Below, piece after piece: positions 1-5,347 of a DNA stretch of 5,347 nt. How positions within the stretch are numbered: position 1 is the stretch's first letter; every line of letters begins with the position of its first letter. Below the pieces are notes generated by a model, which saw nothing but the letters and a program-made list of their open reading frames with translations, searched no databases and had not been told where the DNA came from. The stretch comes from Candidatus Eiseniibacteriota bacterium. Lineage in GTDB: Bacteria; Arandabacterota; Arandabacteria; Arandabacterales; Arandabacteraceae. The stretch is taken from NCBI GenBank assembly GCA_030622265.1, contig JAUXGG010000149.1, forward strand, positions 1 to 5,347. Reading direction: 5' to 3'. Position numbers and translations under genes: made by a program.

Positions 1-555
1 CACTTCCTTCCTCCGCTCCCGGGCAATGATGGACGTACCCTCCAAGGCGAGCCGCTTGGTAAGCAGCACCCTGTCACCCGCTCTCGCACGGCCGGGCCTC
101 ACCAGCCTCTTCTTCTCGACCGTACCCAGCATCGCACCCACCACCACGGGGCGGGTAACAGCGGAGGTCACTTCGGTATGCCCGCCGCAGAGGCGAATCC
201 CCAGCTCCACGCAGGCCTTGTCAACCTGATCAAAGAGGGAAGCGAGAAAGCGTTTCCGGGTTCGCGGCGGAACGAGCGCGGTGGCAAGGAACCACCTGGG
301 CCGGGCGCCCATCGTGGCGACATCATTGGCATTGACGTTTACGGCATAGTAGCCGGCATGCTTGGCAGTGAAGGTAATGGGGTCGGTCGAGCCGACCAGG
401 GTCGTCCTTCCCACCCCGACCGCGAAGGCATCCTCGCCAATGGCCGGGCCGACTATTACCTCCCGGCCGGGAGGCGTGAGCCTGGATAGAAGCTCGCTCA
501 GAATGCCGTGGGGTATCTTGCCCTCAAGCTGCCCGCTTTCAGTTCTTTTGCCCAT
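1..555 (-). CDS. AIR synthase-related protein, HypE/PurM-like (partial, C-terminus beyond left edge)
   Basis: Reading leftward from an ATG at 553-555, the frame stays open for 185 codons to the window edge, so the N-terminal part is present and the C-terminus is missing. The translation looks like the N-terminal (ATP-binding) domain of the PurM/HypE/SelD/ThiL superfamily: GPAIGEDAF at residues 36-44, STDPITFT at 56-63, VNANDVATMGARPRWFL at 74-90, CGGHTEVT at 123-130, RPVVVG at 135-140, and GDRVLLTK..ALEGT at 160-174, which opens the second domain. Members bind and use ATP to activate a carboxamide, carboxylate or similar group, but the exact substrate of this subgroup is not known to me. The HypE C-terminal cysteine motif would be outside the window, so a hydrogenase-maturation role cannot be tested. 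The start lies 2 bp after the stop of the upstream small gene and has no strong Shine-Dalgarno of its own, which suggests translational coupling. Confident on the superfamily, not on the function. Confidence 0.88.
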   Translation of the reverse strand, partial: MGKRTESGQLEGKIPHGILSELLSRLTPPGREVIVGPAIGEDAFAVGVGRTTLVGSTDPITFTAKHAGYYAVNVNANDVATMGARPRWFLATALVPPRTRKRFLASLFDQVDKACVELGIRLCGGHTEVTSAVTRPVVVGAMLGTVEKKRLVRPGRARAGDRVLLTKRLALEGTSIIARERRKEV

Positions 556-557
556 GG

Positions 558-809
558 CTACTCGTCGGCGAGCCTGACCTCGAACACCAGGCCCGTGTCA
601 TCCGGGCACGAAGCGCAGGTGACGTGAGGATCCTTTTCCCAGAATAGACTTCCACCGCATTGCAGGGTGAGCACCAGCGGGAATATGGCATCGAATGCCG
701 ACGTGCACATTCCCTCAGGAGTAAGCTCCCCGATGGTCCAAGAATCTCCCTCTTTATGGAAGCCCTGATTGCAGGTACCACTCTTCACGGTCGCAACAAC
801 CTTCTTCAT
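558..809 (-). CDS. TIGR04076 family protein (small Cys-containing protein, 83 aa)
   Basis: This complete 83-residue protein starts at ATG 807-809 and ends with TAG at 558-560. The layout matches my recollection of the TIGR04076 family: a short beta-rich start (MKKVVATVKSGTC), GD at residues 21-22, PEGMC at 31-35, AFDAIFPLVLTLQCGGS at 38-54, a CxxC (CASC) at 65-68 followed by PD, and a closing FEVRL strand at 76-80. Five cysteines (13, 35, 51, 65, 68) in 83 residues suggest metal or redox chemistry, but that is inference; the family has no assigned function. There is no signal peptide or membrane segment, so it is probably cytoplasmic. The start is secured by a very strong Shine-Dalgarno, GGAAGGAGG, six bases upstream. 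It sits between a MATE transporter gene (22 bp upstream) and an AIR synthase-like gene (2 bp downstream), so it is probably the middle gene of an operon. Confidence 0.88.
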   Translation of the reverse strand: MKKVVATVKSGTCNQGFHKEGDSWTIGELTPEGMCTSAFDAIFPLVLTLQCGGSLFWEKDPHVTCASCPDDTGLVFEVRLADE

Positions 810-815
810 CGCGAA

Positions 816-824
816 CCTCCTTCC
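816..824 (-). promoter_or_regulatory. Strong ribosome binding site for the TIGR04076 gene
   Basis: On the minus strand the bases read GGAAGGAGG, six bases before the ATG at 809. It is the best Shine-Dalgarno in the window and lies inside the 22-bp gap after the MATE stop codon. It fixes the start of the small gene and suggests that this protein is made in larger amounts than its neighbours from a shared mRNA. Confidence 0.8.
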
Positions 825-831
825 ATCAAAG

Positions 832-2253
832 CTACTTTAAGGGTTTGGCGATCTCCTCATCTTCGACGAAGGCCTTTTCCTTCCACTTCCCGGTTCGGAA
901 GATGAGATACATAAGAACAGCTCGCCCTATCCAGTCAATGAGTGTACCGTACCAGATCCCCTTAAGGCCAAGCCCAAAATGGACGCCCAGCAGGTAGACT
1001 AAGGGCAGCCTGAAGAGGAAGGTCCCGACCAGGGCCACGATCATGGGGCTCCTGGTATCCCCCGCTCCCCTCAATGCCCCCGCGAAAGTGAAGAGCGCTG
1101 CGAGGGCCGGCAGCTCGAAGGCCCCGATCACGAGACAGGTCACGGCCAGTTCCCTCACATCAGCCTCAGGTCTGAACATGTCGACCGCCCAGTGCCTTAT
1201 GAGGATGAGGACAACGGTCATCACGGCCGCCACGCCGACAGAGAGCCTCATGGTCGCCCAGGCGCTGTCCTCGGCAGACTTCAAGTCCCTGCGGCCGACC
1301 GCCTGGCCCACCAGGGCGGTTGCGGCTATGGTGAAACCGAACCCCACGGTTATGGAAACCGATTCCAGGCGAAGGGCGATCTGGTTGGCAGCCAGGACAA
1401 CAGTCCCCAAGGCGCTTACCACCCACATATAGAAAACGAAACCGAGCCGCATGACCGTACGCTCCGCGGCAACGGGCCAGGCCAGGCGCAGAATCCTATA
1501 GAGCAATGCAAGATCAGGCAGGAATGACCTGATGCCGATACGCATCCCGTCGAATCCTCTCGAGAGCTTCCAGGTTATCAGGGCTGCACTGAGCCCGTAG
1601 CCAAACACCGAACCTATGGCGGCTCCCTTCACTCCAAGGGCCGGCAGACCCCACTTACCGAACACGAGACCGGCGCTCAAGACGATCTTGAATACGCTGC
1701 CTATGAGCGTATAGAGCATGGGTGTCCGGGTATCGCCTATCCCTTTTAGGGCACCGCCACCGGCCATGGCCACAGCATAGAAAGGCGAGGCGAGGAGACT
1801 GATCTGCATGTACATCATACCGGATTGGCGCACCAGGCCGTCGGCACCCATAAAGGCCATGGCGTGGGAGGCGACCAGCATTCCTATCCCCCCCGATATG
1901 AAACCCAGGATGAGGGCAAGCAGCACAGACTGGGCGGCACCGCGACAGGCAAGTTGCTTGTTTCTGGCACCATATGCCTGAGCGACCACCGTGGTGGATG
2001 CCACCGCGACCGAGTGAAAGGGCTCGTAGAAGACCCGGAAGACCGTCACCGATATGCCGACGCCAGCCAGGACCTCGGTGCCGAGCCTGGAGACGAAGAG
2101 GATATCGGCGAAGATGATACTGGTCATGATGAGGAACTCGATGCTGGCGGGCCATGCCAGTCGCGCAACGCTTCTATGGAGCCCCGGCTCCGGCCCGGCC
2201 GCGTTATCTGAGTTCCCGGCCTGTTTCATGTCACTCCCGTCTGTGCGAGTCAT
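832..2253 (-). CDS. MATE family efflux transporter (12-TM, NorM/DinF-like)
   Basis: This 473-residue inner-membrane protein should export cationic drugs, metabolites or other small molecules in exchange for Na+ or H+. The two MatE halves show as an internal repeat offset by exactly 225 residues: RLAWPASIEF at 31-40 matches RLAWPVAAER at 256-265, and GALKGIGDTRTPM at 167-179 matches GALRGAGDTRSPM at 392-404. About twelve hydrophobic segments span the protein, and length is normal for the family (about 450-480). The charged tail (residues 456-473) is cytoplasmic. The listed ATG at 2251-2253 follows an in-frame TAG directly, so no longer start exists. The ATG at 2227-2229 (residue 9) has a better-placed GGGAG four bases upstream and may be the true start, giving 465 aa. 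It is the first gene of the leftward cluster and diverges from tldD. Substrate cannot be told from sequence. Confidence 0.95.
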   Translation of the reverse strand: MTRTDGSDMKQAGNSDNAAGPEPGLHRSVARLAWPASIEFLIMTSIIFADILFVSRLGTEVLAGVGISVTVFRVFYEPFHSVAVASTTVVAQAYGARNKQLACRGAAQSVLLALILGFISGGIGMLVASHAMAFMGADGLVRQSGMMYMQISLLASPFYAVAMAGGGALKGIGDTRTPMLYTLIGSVFKIVLSAGLVFGKWGLPALGVKGAAIGSVFGYGLSAALITWKLSRGFDGMRIGIRSFLPDLALLYRILRLAWPVAAERTVMRLGFVFYMWVVSALGTVVLAANQIALRLESVSITVGFGFTIAATALVGQAVGRRDLKSAEDSAWATMRLSVGVAAVMTVVLILIRHWAVDMFRPEADVRELAVTCLVIGAFELPALAALFTFAGALRGAGDTRSPMIVALVGTFLFRLPLVYLLGVHFGLGLKGIWYGTLIDWIGRAVLMYLIFRTGKWKEKAFVEDEEIAKPLK

Positions 2254-2260
2254 CTATCCT

Positions 2261-2289
2261 AACATATGCCCCTTCATGCCACGCCACAA
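2261..2289 (-). promoter_or_regulatory. Possible weak promoter for the MATE operon
   Basis: On the minus strand TTGTGG (2289-2284) and TATGTT (2266-2261) are separated by 17 bases and resemble a weak sigma-70 promoter (3/6 and 4/6 matches). Transcription would begin within a few bases of the ATG at 2253, which would favour the second ATG at 2229, where a GGGAG ribosome site is present. The match is poor and could be chance. Confidence 0.25.
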
Positions 2290-2295
2290 ATGCAG

Positions 2296-2367
2296 AATTC
2301 ACAGGTGGGGGGTCAGGTACCGCTTTGTGAATTCACAAAGCGGTACCTGACCCCGGGATTGTGAATT
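2296..2367. repeat. 72-bp REP/MITE-like palindrome (46-bp perfect core)
   Basis: Bases 2309-2354 form a perfect 46-bp palindrome centred on a GAATTC (2329-2334). Each arm reads GGGGTCAGGTACCGCTTT inward from its outer end. Beyond five unpaired bases on each side (2304-2308 and 2355-2359), AATTCACA (2296-2303) pairs in register with TGTGAATT (2360-2367), giving 72 bp in all. The same GTGAATTCACAAA-type word therefore occurs at the centre and, in part, at the ends. Ends of GGGGTCAGGT...ACCTGACCCC are, from my memory of many bacterial genomes, typical of dispersed REP-like palindromes linked with IS200-like REP-associated transposases; no transposase is in the window. It is not followed by a T-run, so it does not look like an intrinsic terminator, although an RNA hairpin would form in transcripts from either side. 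Confidence 0.85.
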
Positions 2368-2368
2368 T

Positions 2369-2397
2369 GGGGCGGCGGGGCGGGGAGCCGGGGAGGG
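2369..2397 (+). other. Putative G-quadruplex motif (five G-runs)
   Basis: Four GGGG runs (2369-2372, 2377-2380, 2382-2385, 2390-2393) and one GGG run (2395-2397) are separated by loops of one to four bases on the plus strand. This satisfies the usual G3+N1-7 pattern with one run to spare. It begins two bases after the palindrome ends and finishes 14 bases before the putative -35 of the tldD promoter, on the non-template strand for tldD. A regulatory effect is only inference. Confidence 0.6.
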
Positions 2398-2411
2398 TTG
2401 GCGGCGTAGGG

Positions 2412-2441
2412 TTGACAAGAGACCGGCGGGCGTGCTTGAAT
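2412..2441 (+). promoter_or_regulatory. Putative sigma-70 promoter of the tldD-tldE operon
   Basis: A perfect -35 TTGACA lies at 2412-2417. Eighteen bases later there is TTGAAT at 2436-2441 (4/6 match to TATAAT), preceded by TG at 2433-2434 as an extended -10. Transcription would start near 2448, leaving a leader of about 40 bases before the GTG at 2488. It is the only good promoter candidate on this strand in the intergenic region. Part of it (2406-2426) resembles a segment downstream of tldE. Confidence 0.5.
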
Positions 2442-2472
2442 CTTAGGGCTATGTCAATCTTAAACGAACCTG

Positions 2473-2481
2473 AAGGGGGAG
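2473..2481 (+). promoter_or_regulatory. Ribosome binding site deciding the GTG start of tldD
   Basis: The purine run AAGGGGGAG ends six bases before GTG 2488-2490. No ATG lies nearby in frame, and the protein alignment as I know the family starts at about this point, so this site supports the GTG start. Confidence 0.7.
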
Positions 2482-2487
2482 ATTGAG

Positions 2488-2991
2488 GTGAAAGACGCGC
2501 TGAAGAACGTGCTGGACGGGATCAGGAAGACCGTTGACTATGCCGACGCCCGCCTGATAACCACGCGGAGCGAACGGCTCAAGGTCAAGAACGGCTCGGT
2601 TGACTCCATAAGCGATACCACGTCCCGGGGGTTCGGGATCCGCGTGATCGTGGATGGATGCTGGGGATTCTCCTCAAGCTCCACCCTCTCGGAGGACGAG
2701 GCCGCACGGGTGGCGCAGGAGGCCATCGAGATCGCCCGGGCCACCAGGCTCTTGAAGAAGTGGGATATCGACCTGAGCGAGGAGGAAGCGAAGGTAGACA
2801 CCTACCAAACCAGGATCGTCAAGAATCCGTTTGAGGTATCCCTGGATGACAAGATAAAAATACTCCTCGAGGCCGACAAGATCATGCGCCGGAATGCCGC
2901 GGTCAAGGTAGCCGAGGGCTCGATGCAGTTTCCGGATCGACAAGTTGTTCCTGAGCACCGAGGGCTCCGACATCGAGCAGACCATTTATGA
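2488..2991 (+). CDS. tldD 5' segment as read (N-terminal domain plus out-of-frame tail)
   Basis: Without correction, translation from GTG 2488 gives 167 residues ending at TGA 2989-2991. Residues 1-147 are genuine TldD N-terminal domain. Residues 148-167 (from PDRQVVPEHRG on) are out-of-frame and resemble nothing in the family. This product lacks the HExxxH metal site and would not be active. Confidence 0.6.
   Translation: MKDALKNVLDGIRKTVDYADARLITTRSERLKVKNGSVDSISDTTSRGFGIRVIVDGCWGFSSSSTLSEDEAARVAQEAIEIARATRLLKKWDIDLSEEEAKVDTYQTRIVKNPFEVSLDDKIKILLEADKIMRRNAAVKVAEGSMQFPDRQVVPEHRGLRHRADHL
2929..2933 (+). other. Frameshift site in tldD (one extra T or C)
   Basis: The bases TTTCC follow the CAG codon of residue 147. 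Deleting one T or one C restores a continuous TldD frame (MQFRIDKLFLSTEGS). With the extra base, the upstream frame runs to TGA at 2989. The surplus base lies in a short T3C2 run. TTT C would allow tRNA-Phe to re-pair in the +1 frame, but there is no stop codon or rare codon next to it and no closely spaced internal Shine-Dalgarno as in prfB, so programmed shifting is the least likely reading. Confidence 0.8.
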
Positions 2992-3916
2992 GGCCGGGGG
3001 CGGAATCGCCGCCACGGCCTTGAGCAACGGCGACGTGCAGAGACGCTCCTACCCCAACTCCTGGGGCGATGCGGCCTGCCGCGGCTTTGAGTTTATGGAG
3101 GATATGCGCCTGCCGGACCATGCGGAGCAAACCGCAGACGAGGCGGCGGGGCTCCTTAAAGCTCCCGATTGCCCGACGGGTGAGATAGACCTGATCATAG
3201 GCGGCTCGCAATTGGCGCTACAGATCCACGAGTCATGCGGCCACCCGACCGAGCTCGACCGGGTCTTCGGCACCGAGGCAAGCTTCGCCGGCACCAGCTT
3301 CCTTACCGTGGAGAAGATGGGCAACTTCAAGTACGGCTCAGAGCAGGTCTCGATCTACCAGGATGCCACCTGCGAGGGCGGACTGGGGACTTTCGGCTAT
3401 GACGACGAGGGAGTCCCGGCGCAGCGGACGCCTGTGGTCAAGGACGGGCTCTTCGTGGGATATCTCACCTCCCGCGAGACCGCGTCCAAGCTCCATCAGA
3501 AGAGCAATGCATGCATGAGGGCGGACGGCTGGAACCGGATACCGCTGATCCGCATGACCAATATCAACCTCGAGCCGGGCCAGTGGGATTTCGACGATCT
3601 CATAAAGGACACCAAGGACGGGCTCCTGATCGATTCCAACAAGAGCTGGAGCATTGATGATAAGCGGCTCAACTTCCAGTTCGGCACCCAGGTCGCCTGG
3701 AGGATCAAGGATGGAAAACTGGGGGGTCTGGTCAAGAACGCTGTATACACCGGGATCACGCCGGAGTTCTGGGCTTCCTGCGACGCCGTCTGCAGCAGGA
3801 AGCACTGGCAAATCTGGGGCATTCCCAATTGCGGCAAGGGTGAACCCATGCAGGTGGCTCACGTGGCTCACGGAGCTGCCCCGTCCAGATTCAGAAAAGT
3901 AAGGGTAGGTGTCTGA
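2945..3916 (+). CDS. tldD 3' segment as read (catalytic domain)
   Basis: An open frame beginning at TTG 2945 holds 323 residues with the complete C-terminal catalytic portion of TldD, including HESCGH at its residues 95-100 and the ligand Cys at 296. The TTG codon is simply the leucine of the KLFLSTEGS strand: it has no convincing ribosome site, and the frame stays TldD-like upstream of it. It should therefore be read as part of the split gene, not as an independent gene. Confidence 0.6.
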   Translation: MFLSTEGSDIEQTIYEAGGGIAATALSNGDVQRRSYPNSWGDAACRGFEFMEDMRLPDHAEQTADEAAGLLKAPDCPTGEIDLIIGGSQLALQIHESCGHPTELDRVFGTEASFAGTSFLTVEKMGNFKYGSEQVSIYQDATCEGGLGTFGYDDEGVPAQRTPVVKDGLFVGYLTSRETASKLHQKSNACMRADGWNRIPLIRMTNINLEPGQWDFDDLIKDTKDGLLIDSNKSWSIDDKRLNFQFGTQVAWRIKDGKLGGLVKNAVYTGITPEFWASCDAVCSRKHWQIWGIPNCGKGEPMQVAHVAHGAAPSRFRKVRVGV

Positions 3917-3917
3917 C

Positions 3918-5261
3918 ATGCTAGGTGAGAACAAAGCACTGGAAATCCTGAAGAGAGTGGTATCGATGGTCGAGGCCGATCAGGCTGAGGCCATCCTGGT
4001 GGGCGGCTCGAGTGCGCTGACACGCTTCGCAAACTCGACCATCCATCAGAATGTTTTTGAGAAGGACAATGTGGTCTACCTGCGTGTCGCGAAGGGAAAG
4101 AAGATCGGGGTGGCTACATCCAACATGACCGACGCTGAATCGCTCGGTCAGCTTGCGAAGAAGGCCGCCGATATCGCGGAGGCGCAGGTACCCAACCCCA
4201 ACTTCGAGGGGTTTGCACGCTCGGAGCGCGCCCCCCGGATCGATGCGTTCCACGCCGAGACCCTGGAGTGCAGCCCGCAGCGGAGAGCCGAGAATGTCAA
4301 GGCGGTGATCGACGCCGCAGGCAGGTTCAACTTCCTGGCCGCGGGTTCCCACTCGACATCCGCCAGGGAACTGGCCTTCTTGAACTCGCTCGGGACCGAG
4401 CAGTATCACAGGTTCACTTCGGTGTTCATGAACACCGTGGTCATGGCCCCCACCAGCTCCGGCTATGCCGATTCCTCGTGCCTCAATATCGGCGATCTTG
4501 ATCCCGGGAAACTGGGCGAGGAGGCGACCCGGACCTGCGCGGAAAGCCAGAACCCCCGGGAACTCGAGGAAGGCCAGTATGATGTGGTGATAACCCCTTA
4601 TGCGCTTAACAGCCTCATGAACTGGCTCTCCTATATCGGCTTCGGCGCCGACTCCTTCCAGGACGGGAGGAGCTTCATGAGCGGGAACGTGGGCGAGAGC
4701 ATAATGGGAAAGAACATTTCCATCTGGGACGACGGGCTCGATCCGGCCGGAGTCCCCCTGCCGTTTGACTTTGAGGGCGTTCCCAAGCAGCGCGTGAACA
4801 TAATAGAGGACGGCATCGCCAGAGGGGTGGTCCATAACACGATCAGCGCCAGGAAGGGAAAGACCGCTACCACGGGGCACGCGCTTCCGCCCGATGAGGA
4901 GGTATCGGCCCTTCCACTCAACACCTTCTTCTCCACGGGTGATAAGACCGAAGAGGAGATGATCGCTTCCATGGAGCGGGGCCTCTTCGTCAGGCGCTTC
5001 CACTACGTGAACGGCCTGCTTGCACCCAGGAAGGCGCTGTTTACAGGAATGACGCGGGACGGCACCTTCTTCGTGGAGAACGGCAAGATCAAGTACCCTG
5101 TCAAGAACCTGAGGTTCACGCACAGCATGCTTGACGCCTTCTCGAACGTGGAGATGATAACCCGCGAGCCCAAGCTCATGATATCCGACTGGATGGGAGC
5201 GGCGCTGCTGCCGGGGCTCAAGATCAAGAGCTTCAACTTCAGCGGCAAGACCGAATTCTGA
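3918..5261 (+). CDS. tldE: TldE/PmbA family protein, non-catalytic partner of TldD
   Basis: This intact protein of 447 residues is the usual partner of TldD. The pair shares a fold, but this subunit has no HExxxH, as expected for TldE/PmbA, which shapes the substrate chamber of the complex. Visible family features are the N-terminal half with RFANSTIHQNV at 36-46, TPYALNSLM at 226-234, the FHYVNGLLAPRKALFTGMTRDGTFF stretch at 361-385 and PVKNLRFTHSMLDAFSNVE at 394-412. The ATG at 3918 begins one base after the tldD stop (3914-3916) and has AGGTG six bases upstream. An in-frame GTG at 3909, overlapping tldD by 8 bp, would add three residues (MSD) and is the alternative start. Either way the two genes are translationally coupled and would make matched amounts of the subunits. 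The protein ends at TGA 5259-5261. It looks like the version found in archaea and anaerobic bacteria more than E. coli PmbA. Confidence 0.93.
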   Translation: MLGENKALEILKRVVSMVEADQAEAILVGGSSALTRFANSTIHQNVFEKDNVVYLRVAKGKKIGVATSNMTDAESLGQLAKKAADIAEAQVPNPNFEGFARSERAPRIDAFHAETLECSPQRRAENVKAVIDAAGRFNFLAAGSHSTSARELAFLNSLGTEQYHRFTSVFMNTVVMAPTSSGYADSSCLNIGDLDPGKLGEEATRTCAESQNPRELEEGQYDVVITPYALNSLMNWLSYIGFGADSFQDGRSFMSGNVGESIMGKNISIWDDGLDPAGVPLPFDFEGVPKQRVNIIEDGIARGVVHNTISARKGKTATTGHALPPDEEVSALPLNTFFSTGDKTEEEMIASMERGLFVRRFHYVNGLLAPRKALFTGMTRDGTFFVENGKIKYPVKNLRFTHSMLDAFSNVEMITREPKLMISDWMGAALLPGLKIKSFNFSGKTEF

Positions 5262-5262
5262 T

Positions 5263-5337
5263 CCGGTCCCGGCTGCAAGGCTGATCAGACCGGCCGTAGG
5301 GTTGATCAGACCGGTTAGTAGAGTTCAGCTGATCAAC
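5263..5337. repeat. Short TGATCA-centred repeats downstream of tldE
   Basis: TGATCAGACCGG occurs twice as a direct repeat (5282-5293 and 5303-5314, period 21), and TGATCA recurs at 5330-5335. GTTGATCAG (5301-5309) and CTGATCAAC (5329-5337) are a perfect 9-bp inverted pair with a 19-base loop. CCGGTC (5263-5268) can also pair with either GACCGG. No T-run follows, so a rho-independent terminator is not shown. It may be protein-binding sites or remnants of a repeat. The 86 bp after tldE contain no gene. Confidence 0.55.
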
Positions 5338-5347
5338 AGAAGAAGCA

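Larger units (their letters stand above)
2488..3916 (+). pseudogene. tldD: tldD, metallopeptidase subunit, split by a +1 frameshift
   Basis: Two overlapping frames together give one TldD of about 475 residues, close to the usual 450-480. TldD carries the metal site of the TldD-TldE peptidase, a cytoplasmic enzyme that degrades unfolded peptides and in enterobacteria trims the microcin B17 leader and removes CcdA. The first frame supplies residues 1-147 (N-terminal PmbA/TldA domain, with GFGIRVIVDG at 48-57). After removal of one base in 2929-2933 the second frame continues as FRIDKLFLSTEGSDIEQ. The zinc motif HExxxH (HESCGH) falls at corrected residues 247-252 (codons from 3227) and the expected third ligand, Cys in NCGKGEPMQ, at 448 (codon 3830). 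YTGITPEFW and the closing RFRKVRVG are also typical. Everything on both sides looks functional, so this is a sequencing/assembly indel, a very recent mutation or, less likely, a recoding site. tldE overlaps its end. Confidence 0.9.

Noticed and set aside
178..489. 103-residue plus-strand open frame at the left edge, and other plus-strand frames within 26-577
   Set aside because: They are antisense to the AIR synthase-like gene, whose minus-strand frame shows clear family motifs. No ribosome sites or family resemblance.
1043..2350. Several open frames of 86-166 residues overlapping the MATE gene on both strands
   Set aside because: MATE explains the stretch fully with two internal repeats and membrane segments. 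The others are low-complexity shadows.
2309..2354. Palindrome as an intrinsic transcription terminator
   Set aside because: It is long and perfect with no real loop, has no T-run on either strand, and lies between two divergent 5' ends and not behind a gene.
2914..2934. prfB-like programmed +1 frameshift in tldD
   Set aside because: GAGGG at 2914-2918 is ten bases before TTT, not the close spacing used in prfB, and no stop or evident slow codon follows. An indel is the simpler explanation.
2945..3916. An independent short metallopeptidase gene starting at TTG 2945
   Set aside because: No ribosome site; the preceding codons in this frame (FRIDK) still read as TldD, so it is the second half of one split gene.
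3921..5123. 400-residue open frame on the minus strand opposite tldE
   Set aside because: It lies wholly antisense to a well-recognised family protein. Its translation is rich in G, R, H and P without any domain pattern, typical of a shadow frame in high-G+C DNA.
5282..5335. CRISPR-like array from the repeated TGATCAGACCGG
   Set aside because: Repeat units are only 12 bp with 9-bp spacing and the third copy is reduced to six bases; this does not fit CRISPR repeat/spacer sizes.

Overview
The window holds two gene clusters that diverge from a 234-bp intergenic region. Its G+C content is roughly 60% and it uses AGG/CGG arginine and ATA isoleucine codons freely. Together with a TIGR04076-type small protein, an AIR-synthase-like (HypE-like) protein and a His/Cys-type TldD/TldE pair, this suggests an anaerobic bacterium (for example anaerobic Actinomycetota, Chloroflexi or a former deltaproteobacterium). 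The phylum cannot be fixed from the sequence. The tldD frameshift would also fit a draft or metagenome-derived contig.

Minus strand, positions 1 to 2253, transcribed right to left: a 12-TM MATE-family multidrug/Na+ antiporter (832-2253); 22 bp downstream of it, an 83-aa TIGR04076-family protein with a strong Shine-Dalgarno (558-809); then, after only 2 bp, a HypE/PurM-like AIR synthase-related protein (start at 555) that runs off the left edge with 185 residues visible. The spacing suggests one operon, with translational coupling of the last two genes.

Intergenic region, 2254 to 2487: a perfect 46-bp palindrome with symmetric outer arms extending it to 72 bp (2296-2367), resembling a REP/MITE-type element; directly next to it a five-run G-quadruplex motif (2369-2397); then a plausible sigma-70-type promoter (TTGACA / extended -10) for the rightward genes. 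A weaker promoter for MATE may lie on the other strand.

Plus strand, 2488 to 5261: tldD followed by tldE (pmbA-like), with overlapping or 1-bp-spaced junction. In other bacteria the two proteins form a heteromeric metallopeptidase that trims unfolded peptides and leader peptides, with the metal site in TldD. The TldD metal ligands (HExxxH plus a downstream Cys) are both present, but tldD is split by a single extra base at about 2929-2933. The sequence on both sides is well preserved, so the cause is either a sequencing/assembly error or a very recent mutation. tldE is intact. Downstream of tldE (5262-5347) there are short repeats around TGATCA and no gene.

I do not see a clearly new system here. 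The points most worth checking are the tldD frameshift, the palindrome plus G-quadruplex between the divergent operons, and the uncharacterised TIGR04076/AIR-synthase-like pair.
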